Assembly: GCF_007859075.1 (NCBI RefSeq)
Contig: NZ_VOAK01000023.1
Location: 124,001 to 188,000, forward strand
Direction: 5' to 3'
Origin: Gemmobacter aquaticus
GTDB taxonomy: Bacteria; Pseudomonadota; Alphaproteobacteria; Rhodobacterales; Rhodobacteraceae
DNA length: 64,000 nucleotides
Below, piece by piece: positions 1-7,856 of this stretch. Positions within the stretch are counted from its first letter, which is position 1; each line of letters begins with the position of its first letter. Under the pieces are notes generated by a model. That model was not told the origin of the DNA and searched no databases. It was given only the letters and a program-made list of their open reading frames with translations. The position numbers and the translations under genes are program-made.

Positions 1-2082
1 ATCAGCGCCACCGAAACTCCGGCGCTTGAGCGCAAGGCCCTGCAGACCCATCTGCGCGTCGAGGGCCGCCTTGGTCGCGTACGCCAAGGGGCCGCCCCGT
101 TCCTGCACCGGGTTGAGCGGACTGGAACCCCAGGCGGCAAAGTGTCGATCATCATCCCCTCGATCGGTGCGCGCGATCACATCCTGCGTTGTGTCGAAAG
201 CATCCGAAAAAATTCGGGCGGGGCCGAGGTTGAGATCGTAGTCGTTGACAACATCCGCCGCCGCAAGATCACCGCGGAGGGGCGCGCATGGAAAACGTGG
301 TTCCGCGCGCATGCTGATCTGGTCGTTGAGGTTGATGAGCCCTTCAACTGGTCGCGGCTCAACAACCTCGGCGCGGCAGCGGCAAGCGGGGATTACCTGC
401 TGTTTCTGAACGACGACGTCGAGGTGCTGCACGACGACTGGCTGGATGTGCTGATGGCCGAGGCCGCGCGTCCCGAGGTGGGCGTCGTTGGCGCCCAACT
501 GCTTTACCCGGATGGCAAGGTGCAGCATGCGGGCATGTTCCTGTCGCGGTCCATGCCCGGCACGGCCCGCCATGCCTTCCGTTTCGCCGCCTCAGATGAT
601 CCGTGCTACTTCGGCCTCGCGCTCAGCCAGCGAGAACTGACCTGCGTGACTGGCGCCTGCATGATGGTGCGGCGCGAGGTGTTTGATGCCGTCGCGGGTT
701 TTGATGAGGCACATGCCGTCGTCAACAATGACATCGACTTTTGCCTGCGACTGCGCGCGACGGGCCGCTCGGTGATCTTCACCCCGCATGCCCGCCTTCT
801 GCACCATGAACTCGCAAGCCGCGCGCATCTGAAGGATGACTTTGATCGCAGCGCCTTTTTGCAGACATGGGGAGATCTGTGCCTTGCGGGTGACCCCTAT
901 GTCAGCCCTTCGATCAGCACCGAGGCCGACGATTTTGTCCCCGAGGAAGAGCCGCTGCGCGAGGTTTACCCCGGACACCCACTGGGCGCGACCGATCAGA
1001 TCCGGCGCATCCTTGTGGTGAAGCTTGACCACATCGGCGATCTGGTCACGGCGCTGCCGGCGATCCGCCAGTTGAAGGCGCAGTTTCCCAAAGCCCATCT
1101 GAGCGCCCTTGTCGGGCGGTCCGCCATGGGCATCGCCAGCATGGAAGACGCCATCGACGAGTTGATCCCGTTCGAATTCTTCGATGCACGCTCTGGCCTT
1201 GGCCGAAAGAAGCTGACACGGGCGGACTATGCGGCGTTGGAACGCGATCTGACCGCCCGGCAGTTTGATCTGGCGGTTGATCTGCGCAAGCATGCCGACA
1301 CACGGCACATTCTGCAGATCAGCGGCGCGCCCCTGACCGCAGGCTTCGACAATGACCGCGAGTTTCCCTGGCTGGATATCGCCCTCGGGTGGGAGCGCGA
1401 CACGGTCCAGGCCGACAAGCGCAACCATGTGGCAACAGATCTCTTGAACCTGATCGGGGCGATTGGTTCGGCCTTTACCACGGCGCGGCGAACCATTGCC
1501 ACAGCGGCAGATCGCTTGCCCCCCTTGTCCGACGCTCTTCGCGCCGAGTTTGGCGGGCTTTTCGCGCGCGATTACGTGGTGATTCACCCGGCGGCGGGAA
1601 CGCCCTTGCGGCAATGGTCGCCCGCGTACTTCGCGCGGCTGATTGATCTGCTTATCGAAGAGGACGGTGTGAATGTCGCCCTGATTGGCGGGCCGGATGA
1701 GGCGGATATTGCGTCGAACATCCTGAACCGGCTGCATGCGCGCGACGGCGTCTTCAATCTGGTTGGCCGCTCGAAACTGGCAGAGGTACCGCGGATCATG
1801 GCCGAGAGTGTACTCTTTGTGGGCAACAACAGCGGGCCGAGCCATATCGCCTCAGGCATGGGAGTGCCGACGGTCGCTGTGCATTCGGCGCTGGTATCAT
1901 CGGACGAATGGGGGCCGCTTGGGCCGTCAGCCGTCGCCCTGCGCCGCGACATGAGCTGCGCGCCCTGCTACATCGCGCATGCCGAACAATGTCACCGCAA
2001 CCTCGCCTGCCTGCAGTCGCTGTCACCCTTTGACGTGCACCGGCTGTGCCAGCGATTCCTCGCCTTGCGTCGGGGCGGCTGA
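1..2082 (+). CDS. GT2-GT9 fusion glycosyltransferase (5' partial)
   Basis: The frame is open from base 1, so the start lies upstream of the window; 693 residues are visible. From about visible residue 48 there is a GT-A family 2 domain: the SIIIP strand, then LFLNDDVEV as the metal-binding DxD-like site (about residue 138) and NNDIDFCLR (about 243), as in rhamnosyltransferase-type GT2 enzymes. From about residue 335 a GT-B family 9 domain follows (ILVVKLDHIGDLVTALPA, later NNSGPSHIASGMGVPTVAVH near 609), as in ADP-heptose:LPS heptosyltransferases. A single chain therefore could add two sugars or add and extend one. The heptose genes gmhB and hldE lie just downstream on the other strand, which favours a heptose-containing surface glycan. 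The acceptor and the exact sugars are not readable from sequence. Confidence 0.85.
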   Translation: MSATETPALERKALQTHLRVEGRLGRVRQGAAPFLHRVERTGTPGGKVSIIIPSIGARDHILRCVESIRKNSGGAEVEIVVVDNIRRRKITAEGRAWKTWFRAHADLVVEVDEPFNWSRLNNLGAAAASGDYLLFLNDDVEVLHDDWLDVLMAEAARPEVGVVGAQLLYPDGKVQHAGMFLSRSMPGTARHAFRFAASDDPCYFGLALSQRELTCVTGACMMVRREVFDAVAGFDEAHAVVNNDIDFCLRLRATGRSVIFTPHARLLHHELASRAHLKDDFDRSAFLQTWGDLCLAGDPYVSPSISTEADDFVPEEEPLREVYPGHPLGATDQIRRILVVKLDHIGDLVTALPAIRQLKAQFPKAHLSALVGRSAMGIASMEDAIDELIPFEFFDARSGLGRKKLTRADYAALERDLTARQFDLAVDLRKHADTRHILQISGAPLTAGFDNDREFPWLDIALGWERDTVQADKRNHVATDLLNLIGAIGSAFTTARRTIATAADRLPPLSDALRAEFGGLFARDYVVIHPAAGTPLRQWSPAYFARLIDLLIEEDGVNVALIGGPDEADIASNILNRLHARDGVFNLVGRSKLAEVPRIMAESVLFVGNNSGPSHIASGMGVPTVAVHSALVSSDEWGPLGPSAVALRRDMSCAPCYIAHAEQCHRNLACLQSLSPFDVHRLCQRFLALRRGG

Positions 2083-2108
2083 AGCGGCTGAACCGAACAC
2101 CAGAAACG

Positions 2109-2144
2109 AAAGATGCCCCGGCCAGAACCTGCCGGGGCATCTTT
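2109..2144. terminator. Bidirectional intrinsic terminator between convergent genes
   Basis: A perfect 13-bp inverted repeat, AAAGATGCCCCGG (2109-2121) with CCGGGGCATCTTT (2132-2144), has a 10-nt loop. It sits between the stop of the glycosyltransferase on the plus strand (2082) and the stop of the epimerase gene on the minus strand (2160). T-rich sequence follows the stem on both strands, so it can end transcription from either side. Confidence 0.85.
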
Positions 2145-2159
2145 TGCCTTCTCAGCCGC

Positions 2160-3350
2160 TCAAGCCGTCGTCAGGCCGACAGACTCGACACGTTCGAGTT
2201 GCACCGCAGTTTCCGCGATGGCGCAAACGATATGATAGAGGCTTGATGCGCGGGCAGGTTCGGTCAGGTCATGCGGGCGTCCGTCAAGACCCAGATGCTC
2301 CCACCACGATCCCGGCACAGGGTGATCGAAGTATCGCCGCAAGCCACGGGCAGACCGAGCCGCACGTGCGGCGGCGGCCTCGCGCGCGACCGGATCGTCG
2401 GCCATCGCCATGGCGCTGGCATGTGCCTTCAGTCGCTCGGTCTGCGGCCAGAGCCGGAACAGCCCATCACGCAGCGACAGATCGGAATTCAGCTCATTCA
2501 CCGCCAGATCCTGCACCGGATCGACGCCCTTCTCCTCTCCGATGGCCGTCAGGCGTCGCGCGGCTGCAAGCGCATCCGGGCGATTGCGCAGCTTGCCCCA
2601 ACGACAAAGCAGCCAAGCCCATTCGAACTGATGCCCCGGCTCGACCACATCCTGCGGCGGAAGCTCAATCGCCTGCCAGTCACCGTCAAAGTACTCGCGC
2701 TGCGCACCCGTGCCAGGGTCGATGAAACATTCAAGGCACATCTCGGCGATCATGTCGGCCATGGCGCGCCAGCCTGCGTCAGTCGAGGTCCCCTCCCACG
2801 CAAGGGCCGCCTCGAAGAGATGCATATGCGGATTGGCCTTGAGCGGCAGGCTGCGCGGTTGTGCCTCTTCAAATCCCCGGCCGGGATGCCCCCACCCATG
2901 CGTCATCTCATCGCGCAGCATCGCCGCGCGCGCGGCGATCGCGGGATCCCCAGCCCGCCCTCCGGCTACCGCAGCCAGCGCGAAAAGAACAAACGCATGG
3001 TCGTAGAGGTCGAAATCACGCCGCAGCACAGTGCCATCGGCAGCAACTGTCGGAATGACGATGCCTTCGGGCAAGAGGTGATGGCGAAAGAGGTTGGCAA
3101 GGCCATAGTCAACCATCGCATCGGCGACATCCGCCCAGCCCAGTCGTCCGGCTGTCGCAAAGGCAAAGATCTGGCGGGCCGTCACCCGCGCGCGACGCGG
3201 CTCATCCAGCGGAAGACCCTGGGGAGAGAGTTTTTCGAAAAAGCCGCCGGTTGCCCGGTCTGTGCCCCGCCCTGCCCAAAGCGGCAGCGCCTGATTGAAC
3301 AGCCAGCCTCGCAACACTTCGTATTCGGCCCGAAGTTCGGAAACGCTCAT
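2160..3350 (-). CDS. AGE-family (N-acylglucosamine 2-epimerase-like) sugar epimerase/isomerase
   Basis: A 396-residue protein, the usual length for this (alpha/alpha)6-barrel family, which includes GlcNAc 2-epimerase, YihS sulfoquinovose/mannose isomerase and mannose-6-phosphate isomerase-like enzymes. Conserved pieces visible are YDHAFVLFAL, NPHMHLFEAALAW, EPGHQFEWAWLL and SSLYHI near the C-terminus, which carry the family's catalytic histidines and glutamate. I chose the MSVSEL start at 3350 because it overlaps the end of the phosphatase gene by 4 bases (ATGA), a typical coupled arrangement; longer reading upstream lies inside that gene. Placement as the last gene after hldE and gmhB suggests supply of a sugar (mannose, fructose or an aminosugar) to the same surface-glycan pathway. 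The exact substrate is not determined. Confidence 0.8.
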   Translation of the reverse strand: MSVSELRAEYEVLRGWLFNQALPLWAGRGTDRATGGFFEKLSPQGLPLDEPRRARVTARQIFAFATAGRLGWADVADAMVDYGLANLFRHHLLPEGIVIPTVAADGTVLRRDFDLYDHAFVLFALAAVAGGRAGDPAIAARAAMLRDEMTHGWGHPGRGFEEAQPRSLPLKANPHMHLFEAALAWEGTSTDAGWRAMADMIAEMCLECFIDPGTGAQREYFDGDWQAIELPPQDVVEPGHQFEWAWLLCRWGKLRNRPDALAAARRLTAIGEEKGVDPVQDLAVNELNSDLSLRDGLFRLWPQTERLKAHASAMAMADDPVAREAAAARAARSARGLRRYFDHPVPGSWWEHLGLDGRPHDLTEPARASSLYHIVCAIAETAVQLERVESVGLTTA

Positions 3351-3877
3351 ATCTGGAATTCCTGCTGCAAGAGAGGGGTGAGAAAGGTCTCGAGGTTGCC
3401 ACCCGCAAACAGGTGCCCGGCAACACCTGCCGCCCGCGCCGCCTGCATGTCGCTTTCGCGATCGCCCACCATCAGGCTGCGTGCCGCATCGACGGGCCAG
3501 GTCTGCATCAGGTCTATGAGCATGCCGGCTGCAGGTTTGCGCCAGTCGCTGTCGCGCCGCCATTGCGGCAAAGGGGCGTCCGGCAGCCATGGGCAATGCC
3601 GGATGTCATCAATGCGCCCACCGCTGCGTGCATCAAGGTCCCGACGGATATGATCCATCAGCCCGTGGAACGCGGCCTCATCGAAAAACCCGCGGGCAAC
3701 GCCGGATTGGTTGGTCACAACGAACACCAGATAGCCCGCATCATTGGCCCGACGGATCGCTTGCGGCGCCCCGTCGATCCAGTCAAAGCGGTCTGGCGAG
3801 CCGACATAGCCGTGGTCGTGGTTCAGCACCCCGTCCCGGTCGAGAAACAGCGCGGGCCGCAGCGACTTCATCTCCAT
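3347..3877 (-). CDS. gmhB: D-glycero-D-manno-heptose 1,7-bisphosphate 7-phosphatase (HAD-IIIA)
   Basis: A 176-residue HAD phosphatase that removes the C7 phosphate from heptose bisphosphate between the two HldE reactions in ADP-heptose synthesis. The nucleophile motif FLDRDGVLN is at the N-terminus, VVTNQSGVARG follows, and the C-terminal MVGDRESD is the acidic motif. The start at 3877 shares one base with the hldE stop (TGATG); a second ATG lies two codons in. Odd: the zinc loop of classical GmhB, which holds CxH and CxC ligands, reads HCPWLP and later DSDWRKP here, so only one of the four ligands remains. The function call rests on the HAD motifs and the hldE neighbour. A related histidinol-phosphate phosphatase activity is possible but there are no his genes nearby. 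Confidence 0.85.
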   Translation of the reverse strand: MEMKSLRPALFLDRDGVLNHDHGYVGSPDRFDWIDGAPQAIRRANDAGYLVFVVTNQSGVARGFFDEAAFHGLMDHIRRDLDARSGGRIDDIRHCPWLPDAPLPQWRRDSDWRKPAAGMLIDLMQTWPVDAARSLMVGDRESDMQAARAAGVAGHLFAGGNLETFLTPLLQQEFQI

Positions 3878-5301
3878 CAGGCCTGCGCCGAACTGCCCGC
3901 TCGCGTGACGATGCTGGTGGTGGACCGGCCCGGCAAGAGATCGAGAAGGATGGTCTGTCCGTCCCACGCCCGGATTTCCCGCGCGCCCACCACCTGATCG
4001 ACGGTGTAGTCGGAGCCCTTGAACAACCGGTCAGGACGCAGCTTGAGGATCAGTTCCAGCGGCGTGTCCTCGCCAAACCAGGTGACCGCATCAACGCTGT
4101 CGAGGCCCGCGATCACCGCGGCGCGATCGGCCAGGGAATTGATCGGCCGCGTCGGGCCTTTCAGCCGGGCCACGCTTGCGTCATCGTTCAGCGCCACGAT
4201 CAGCCGGTCGCAATGACGGCGCGCCTCGCGCAGAAGCTTGACGTGACCTGCGTGCAGAATGTCGAAGCAGCCGTTGGCGAATCCCACGCGCAACCCTTCT
4301 GACTGCCATTCGTGCAGGATACGGGCTGCCGCTGCGTGGCTCAGCACACCATTACCGCCGGCCTCGACGCGCATCGCATGTTCAAGTTCGGCGAAAGAGC
4401 AGACCGCCGTACCAAGCTTGGCCACCACGATTCCCGCAGCAAGGTTGGCGAGTTGCATCGCCTCGGCCACCGGTCGACCTGCGGCTAGCGCGAGCGCGAG
4501 GGTGGCGATCACCGTGTCGCCCGCACCCGAAACGTCGAATACCTCTTGCGCTGTGGCGGGCGAGGCGATCACCGCTCCGTCGCGCGGGATCAGCATCATG
4601 CCTTTTTCACTGCGGGTGGCGATGACGGCGCCGACGGAAACACGGGCCAGCAGCGCCCGCGCCGCGGCTTCCACCTCAGCATCGGTGCCCGTCGGCATGC
4701 CCGTGACCTCGGCCAGTTCGGATGCGTTTGGGGTGACATAATGCGCCCCGGCATAGCGGGAATAGTCGCGCCCCTTGGGATCAACGATGCAAAGCGCCCC
4801 GGCCTCATGTGCCGTCGTGATCGCGCGCGCGCAGACCTCGGGTGTCAGCACACCCTTGCCGTAATCCGACAGGATCATGGCCCGCGCACGTCCGAGACTC
4901 TGCGCCAGATCGGCAAGAAGTTCGCTCGCTTCGGCCGAGGTGGCGGCGCGCGGCTCCTCCTCGTCGATGCGGACCACCTGTTGATGCTGGGCGATGACGC
5001 GCAGCTTCACGATGGTCTGCCAGTCTGCGCTGCGCACCAGACGTGCCGGCGCACCTATGACGCGGGCCAGTTCATCCCCGGCCGCGTCCTGACCGGCCAG
5101 CCCAAACAGGGTTGGCCGCCCACCAAGCGCCTCGATGTTGCGCGCCACGTTCCCGGCGCCGCCGGCCATGATCGTCTCACGTCGCTTGCGCACAACGGGA
5201 ACCGGCGCCTCGGGCGACAGGCGGCCAGAGGTGCCGTAGACAAAGCGGTCGAGCATGACATCGCCGACGACAACCACACCGTGATCAAAGGAAGGAATCA
5301 T
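3877..5301 (-). CDS. hldE: Bifunctional heptose 7-phosphate kinase / heptose 1-phosphate adenylyltransferase
   Basis: At 474 residues it matches full-length HldE. The N-terminal two thirds is a PfkB/ribokinase kinase: MAGGAGNVARN near residue 47 and the DVSGAGDTVIA signature near residue 258. The C-terminal third is a nucleotidyltransferase with NGCFDILHAGH (HxGH motif, about residue 345) and LFKGSDYTVDQVVG near the end. It phosphorylates heptose 7-phosphate at C1 and later activates heptose 1-phosphate with ATP to ADP-D-glycero-D-manno-heptose in the cytoplasm. GAGGA lies just before the ATG at 5301. It is the first of the overlapping hldE-gmhB-epimerase set; the isomerase gmhA and epimerase hldD are not in this window. 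Confidence 0.95.
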   Translation of the reverse strand: MIPSFDHGVVVVGDVMLDRFVYGTSGRLSPEAPVPVVRKRRETIMAGGAGNVARNIEALGGRPTLFGLAGQDAAGDELARVIGAPARLVRSADWQTIVKLRVIAQHQQVVRIDEEEPRAATSAEASELLADLAQSLGRARAMILSDYGKGVLTPEVCARAITTAHEAGALCIVDPKGRDYSRYAGAHYVTPNASELAEVTGMPTGTDAEVEAAARALLARVSVGAVIATRSEKGMMLIPRDGAVIASPATAQEVFDVSGAGDTVIATLALALAAGRPVAEAMQLANLAAGIVVAKLGTAVCSFAELEHAMRVEAGGNGVLSHAAAARILHEWQSEGLRVGFANGCFDILHAGHVKLLREARRHCDRLIVALNDDASVARLKGPTRPINSLADRAAVIAGLDSVDAVTWFGEDTPLELILKLRPDRLFKGSDYTVDQVVGAREIRAWDGQTILLDLLPGRSTTSIVTRAGSSAQA

Positions 5302-5345
5302 GATGTCCTCAAGGCATTGATGGAAAACGAGATTTCAGATGTTTG

Positions 5346-5738
5346 TCACGGAGAGGGGAGCCGCCCCTCGGCGTAACCGAAAGACAGGAAATGCTGCCGC
5401 GCCGAGGGCACGCTGCCTGCGCGGACAGCCTCGGCAATGTCGGGGTAAGTGGCGAGATACCAGGCCTCATCCACCTTGACCTCGCTTGGCAGTCGCCCCT
5501 CGAAGTAGCCACTGTTCAGAAAATGGTCGCGCGCGCTTTTCACCGCGCCATCGCGAATCGCCTGATCAACATCGGGATAGGCGCGGCGATACCACTCCTC
5601 GTCTATCTCGATGGCATGCAGCAGCCTGCGCAGCAGGTTTTCGAACTCCTCATACGGCATCCTGACCCACGGGCCATCCTGCTCGCTGCTGAAGACCAGA
5701 CTCTGATTGAGGGATGAAAAGGGCGGAACATACCGCAT
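5346..5738 (-). CDS. Small protein with two tandem WY-YPD-GxxEGRLP repeats, unknown function
   Basis: A 130-residue protein whose C-terminal two thirds is a tandem duplication of about 41 residues. Unit 1 (about 46-85) and unit 2 (about 88-127) share DExWYxxxYPDxxxAxRxGxxxSARxHFLxxGYxEGRLPS. Similar WYL-YPDV-GxxEGR repeats occur in glycosyltransferase-associated proteins and, in variant form, in secreted calcium-binding proteins of alphaproteobacteria. There is no signal peptide or membrane segment. It lies 44 bases upstream of hldE on the same strand and could be the first gene of that operon. A role in surface-glycan assembly is an inference from location only. Confidence 0.6.
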   Translation of the reverse strand: MRYVPPFSSLNQSLVFSSEQDGPWVRMPYEEFENLLRRLLHAIEIDEEWYRRAYPDVDQAIRDGAVKSARDHFLNSGYFEGRLPSEVKVDEAWYLATYPDIAEAVRAGSVPSARQHFLSFGYAEGRLPSP

Positions 5739-5950
5739 ACGTAGAATCCTCGAGGCTTTGACTGGAGACTCGGCGCGTCACCGTGCTCGAACCATTAACC
5801 TTTAAGGCGAGTAATGCAAGCACGATGCCGCGCTGCGGCAGAAGTAAATATCAATCTCTGGTCGAGTTGATTAAAAATTGTGCGGAACGATAAGCGACTC
5901 CCCGTCGCCCTCTCGGAGCATGACTGCACGTTGAAGCAAGAGACATGAGC

Positions 5951-7318
5951 TCAGACTGAGACGGTCAGGCGTCTGACGGCATCCTGCGCCTCGACATGAT
6001 TTGGATGGGTTTCGAGAAATCCGATCCAATATGGCAAAGCCTCGGCACTTCGATTCATATTCTCAAATGCCCTGGCAAACAGAATTTTGTGCCAGCCGGG
6101 CATATTATCTGAAGGGTCATTCGGAACATGGGCGAGAGCATCCTCAACCCGGCCCTGATTCAGCAGGGTCTTGATCAGATCCTTTTGAAAGATCGGATCT
6201 CCATATTCATCCTTCCAATCGGGAAACCTCTTTGAGCCTAACCCCAAGATCATCTCTGCCACGGCATACTCGCCATTTGCCGCACGCTCTTGCGCACGAC
6301 GCCGGACAGATACGGGATCAATAGCGATCGGCCGAAGCTCTGCCTGATCTACAGAGAACTCACACGTCCTCAGGTACTCCGAAACCACCGCATCACAGAT
6401 CATCGATTCCTTGGCGGGATCCAGGAAGTTCTGTATGAATGACCGTCCATTCATGGCAATCTCTTCGCACTCACGCGGATGCGTCGTGCACCATTCATAT
6501 ACTTCGCTCAGGTCCGAAAGATCATGGGCGACCGGAACAAAATGCACAAATGGCACAAGCATGCTTTCGCAGGCCCAAGACTCGCACGTCGGACGCGGCA
6601 TGATCACGACGGAATTCGAAAATAGCATCCACTTCAGCCCGCTCGCAACGTCGTTTCCTTCCAATGAAAGCAAGTACTTGGATCGAAGTTGCTGCCCGAT
6701 CGTCATCGCGCCTTTTCGGTTCGCCTTCAGCAGTGAGATGACTGGCCAGCTCTCATCAATCTGAACGATTTCACTGAAACCGATATCGATATTCTGATTT
6801 TTCCCACTCGCCGCATAGATATAGGCACGGCTCGAATATGGCTCAGGCGATCCATTTGGCATGAACTTGCCAGTTGTTGTCCCGCGCCATATCAGCTTGT
6901 CATCCTTTTGCGAGAAGGGAATATCAATATCATCTACCGAAAGAACATCTCCCCAGTGCCGCTGGTAATTCAAAGGCAGCAAGGTACAGCGGCTTGAAGT
7001 CGATATCTTTCTGGACTTTGTCAAGACTGGAACAGGAAGATCGGATCTGAGATCGCCTGGATAGACGCAAAATTCAGCCAGTGGATTCACACGGCGGACG
7101 ATCTTTTGCGCTTGCTCGACATACATTCGATAAAGGTGAAGAAACAGATTTGGAGAATATCGAAATGCGTACCTATTTAGGATCTCTGTGACCTGCTCTG
7201 CGGCCCCACAAAGCACAACATCGGTGTTCCGGCCGATCACATATGTGTCGGTGGACTGGCCAATCCGACTGGCCGAATAGTTCTCGATGCGCCTTGTGTC
7301 AAAGTCAGAGAAATTCAC
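5951..7318 (-). CDS. GT90 (CAP10/KDELC-like) glycosyltransferase with C-terminal helical repeat region
   Basis: A 455-residue protein with a GTG start (7318); no better start was seen. The core about residues 150-310 matches the family-90 pattern: LIWRGTTTGKF, then KYLLSLEGNDVASGLKWML and SVVIMPRPTCESWACESMLVPFVHFVPV, as in lipopolysaccharide and capsule xylosyl/glucosyltransferases. Residues about 340-455 look like a TPR-style helical extension (AVAEMILGLGSKRF, EDALAHVPNDPSDN, SAEALPYWIGFLETHP). No signal peptide is seen, so it probably acts on the cytoplasmic face on a lipid-linked or polysaccharide acceptor. The DNA here is clearly richer in A and T than its neighbours, which suggests acquisition as an exchangeable surface-polysaccharide gene. 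The upstream gap 7319-7595 shows no gene I can support. Confidence 0.75.
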   Translation of the reverse strand: MNFSDFDTRRIENYSASRIGQSTDTYVIGRNTDVVLCGAAEQVTEILNRYAFRYSPNLFLHLYRMYVEQAQKIVRRVNPLAEFCVYPGDLRSDLPVPVLTKSRKISTSSRCTLLPLNYQRHWGDVLSVDDIDIPFSQKDDKLIWRGTTTGKFMPNGSPEPYSSRAYIYAASGKNQNIDIGFSEIVQIDESWPVISLLKANRKGAMTIGQQLRSKYLLSLEGNDVASGLKWMLFSNSVVIMPRPTCESWACESMLVPFVHFVPVAHDLSDLSEVYEWCTTHPRECEEIAMNGRSFIQNFLDPAKESMICDAVVSEYLRTCEFSVDQAELRPIAIDPVSVRRRAQERAANGEYAVAEMILGLGSKRFPDWKDEYGDPIFQKDLIKTLLNQGRVEDALAHVPNDPSDNMPGWHKILFARAFENMNRSAEALPYWIGFLETHPNHVEAQDAVRRLTVSV

Positions 7319-7595
7319 GCGATCCGTTCCGTACAGAGTTGTGACGATCTACTCGCAAGGGCACATCAGTTTTCCCCGAGGATGTCGCCGCACTGCGAAC
7401 GGGGATCCTTACTGCACCTTACTGCCGGTATCACCGCAAGTAGAAGAGAAATCAATGGGCATCTCACACGACCTGTAGTTGCACAACCACAGGGATGCAC
7501 GAACGGTGCGCTCATCCCCTCCTTACCACTTGCCGCCATGGTGCCCCTCGTGTTCGGCCCAGAGGGTGGCCGCGACGGAACCACAGGAGATGACC

Positions 7596-7856
7596 ATGCC
7601 CGATCCGTTCAAATCCATGGCGCGACCGCTGAATGGCCCGGCCATCGGCTCGATCAATGTCACGCCGTCTGATGGCACCAACCTTGCCACGCCGATCCGG
7701 GCGATCACGCTCGCCGTGGGGGGGACGCTGGCCTGGATCAATAGCGACGGCCTCTCGCAGTCGACAGCCGCGCTGCCTGCGGGCACCTATCCGCTGCTGG
7801 CGACGCGCATCCTTGCCACCGGCACCACGGCCACCGGCCTGACGGGGTGGATCTGA
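7596..7856 (+). CDS. ghsA: Spike base protein, Rcc01079-like (gene transfer agent/phage head spike)
   Basis: An 86-residue protein beginning MPDPFKSMARPL and containing NVTPSDGTNLATPIRAI and GTYPLLATRILATGTTATG. This pattern (start DPF, VTPSD, ending ATRxxATGTTA-G) is that of the small spike base protein described in Rhodobacter capsulatus GTA as Rcc01079. The start at 7596 is chosen because AGGAG (7585-7589) is 6 bases before it; the ATG at 7590 touches that ribosome site and is too close. It is coupled to the next gene by TGATG. The known role is in head spikes that help particles bind capsule. Assignment comes from remembered family features, not a search. Confidence 0.7.
   Translation: MPDPFKSMARPLNGPAIGSINVTPSDGTNLATPIRAITLAVGGTLAWINSDGLSQSTAALPAGTYPLLATRILATGTTATGLTGWI

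Noticed and set aside
592-1845. 417-codon open frame on the minus strand inside the fused glycosyltransferase
   Set aside because: It lies fully antisense to a clear GT2-GT9 protein, encodes no recognisable domain and reflects high GC codon bias.
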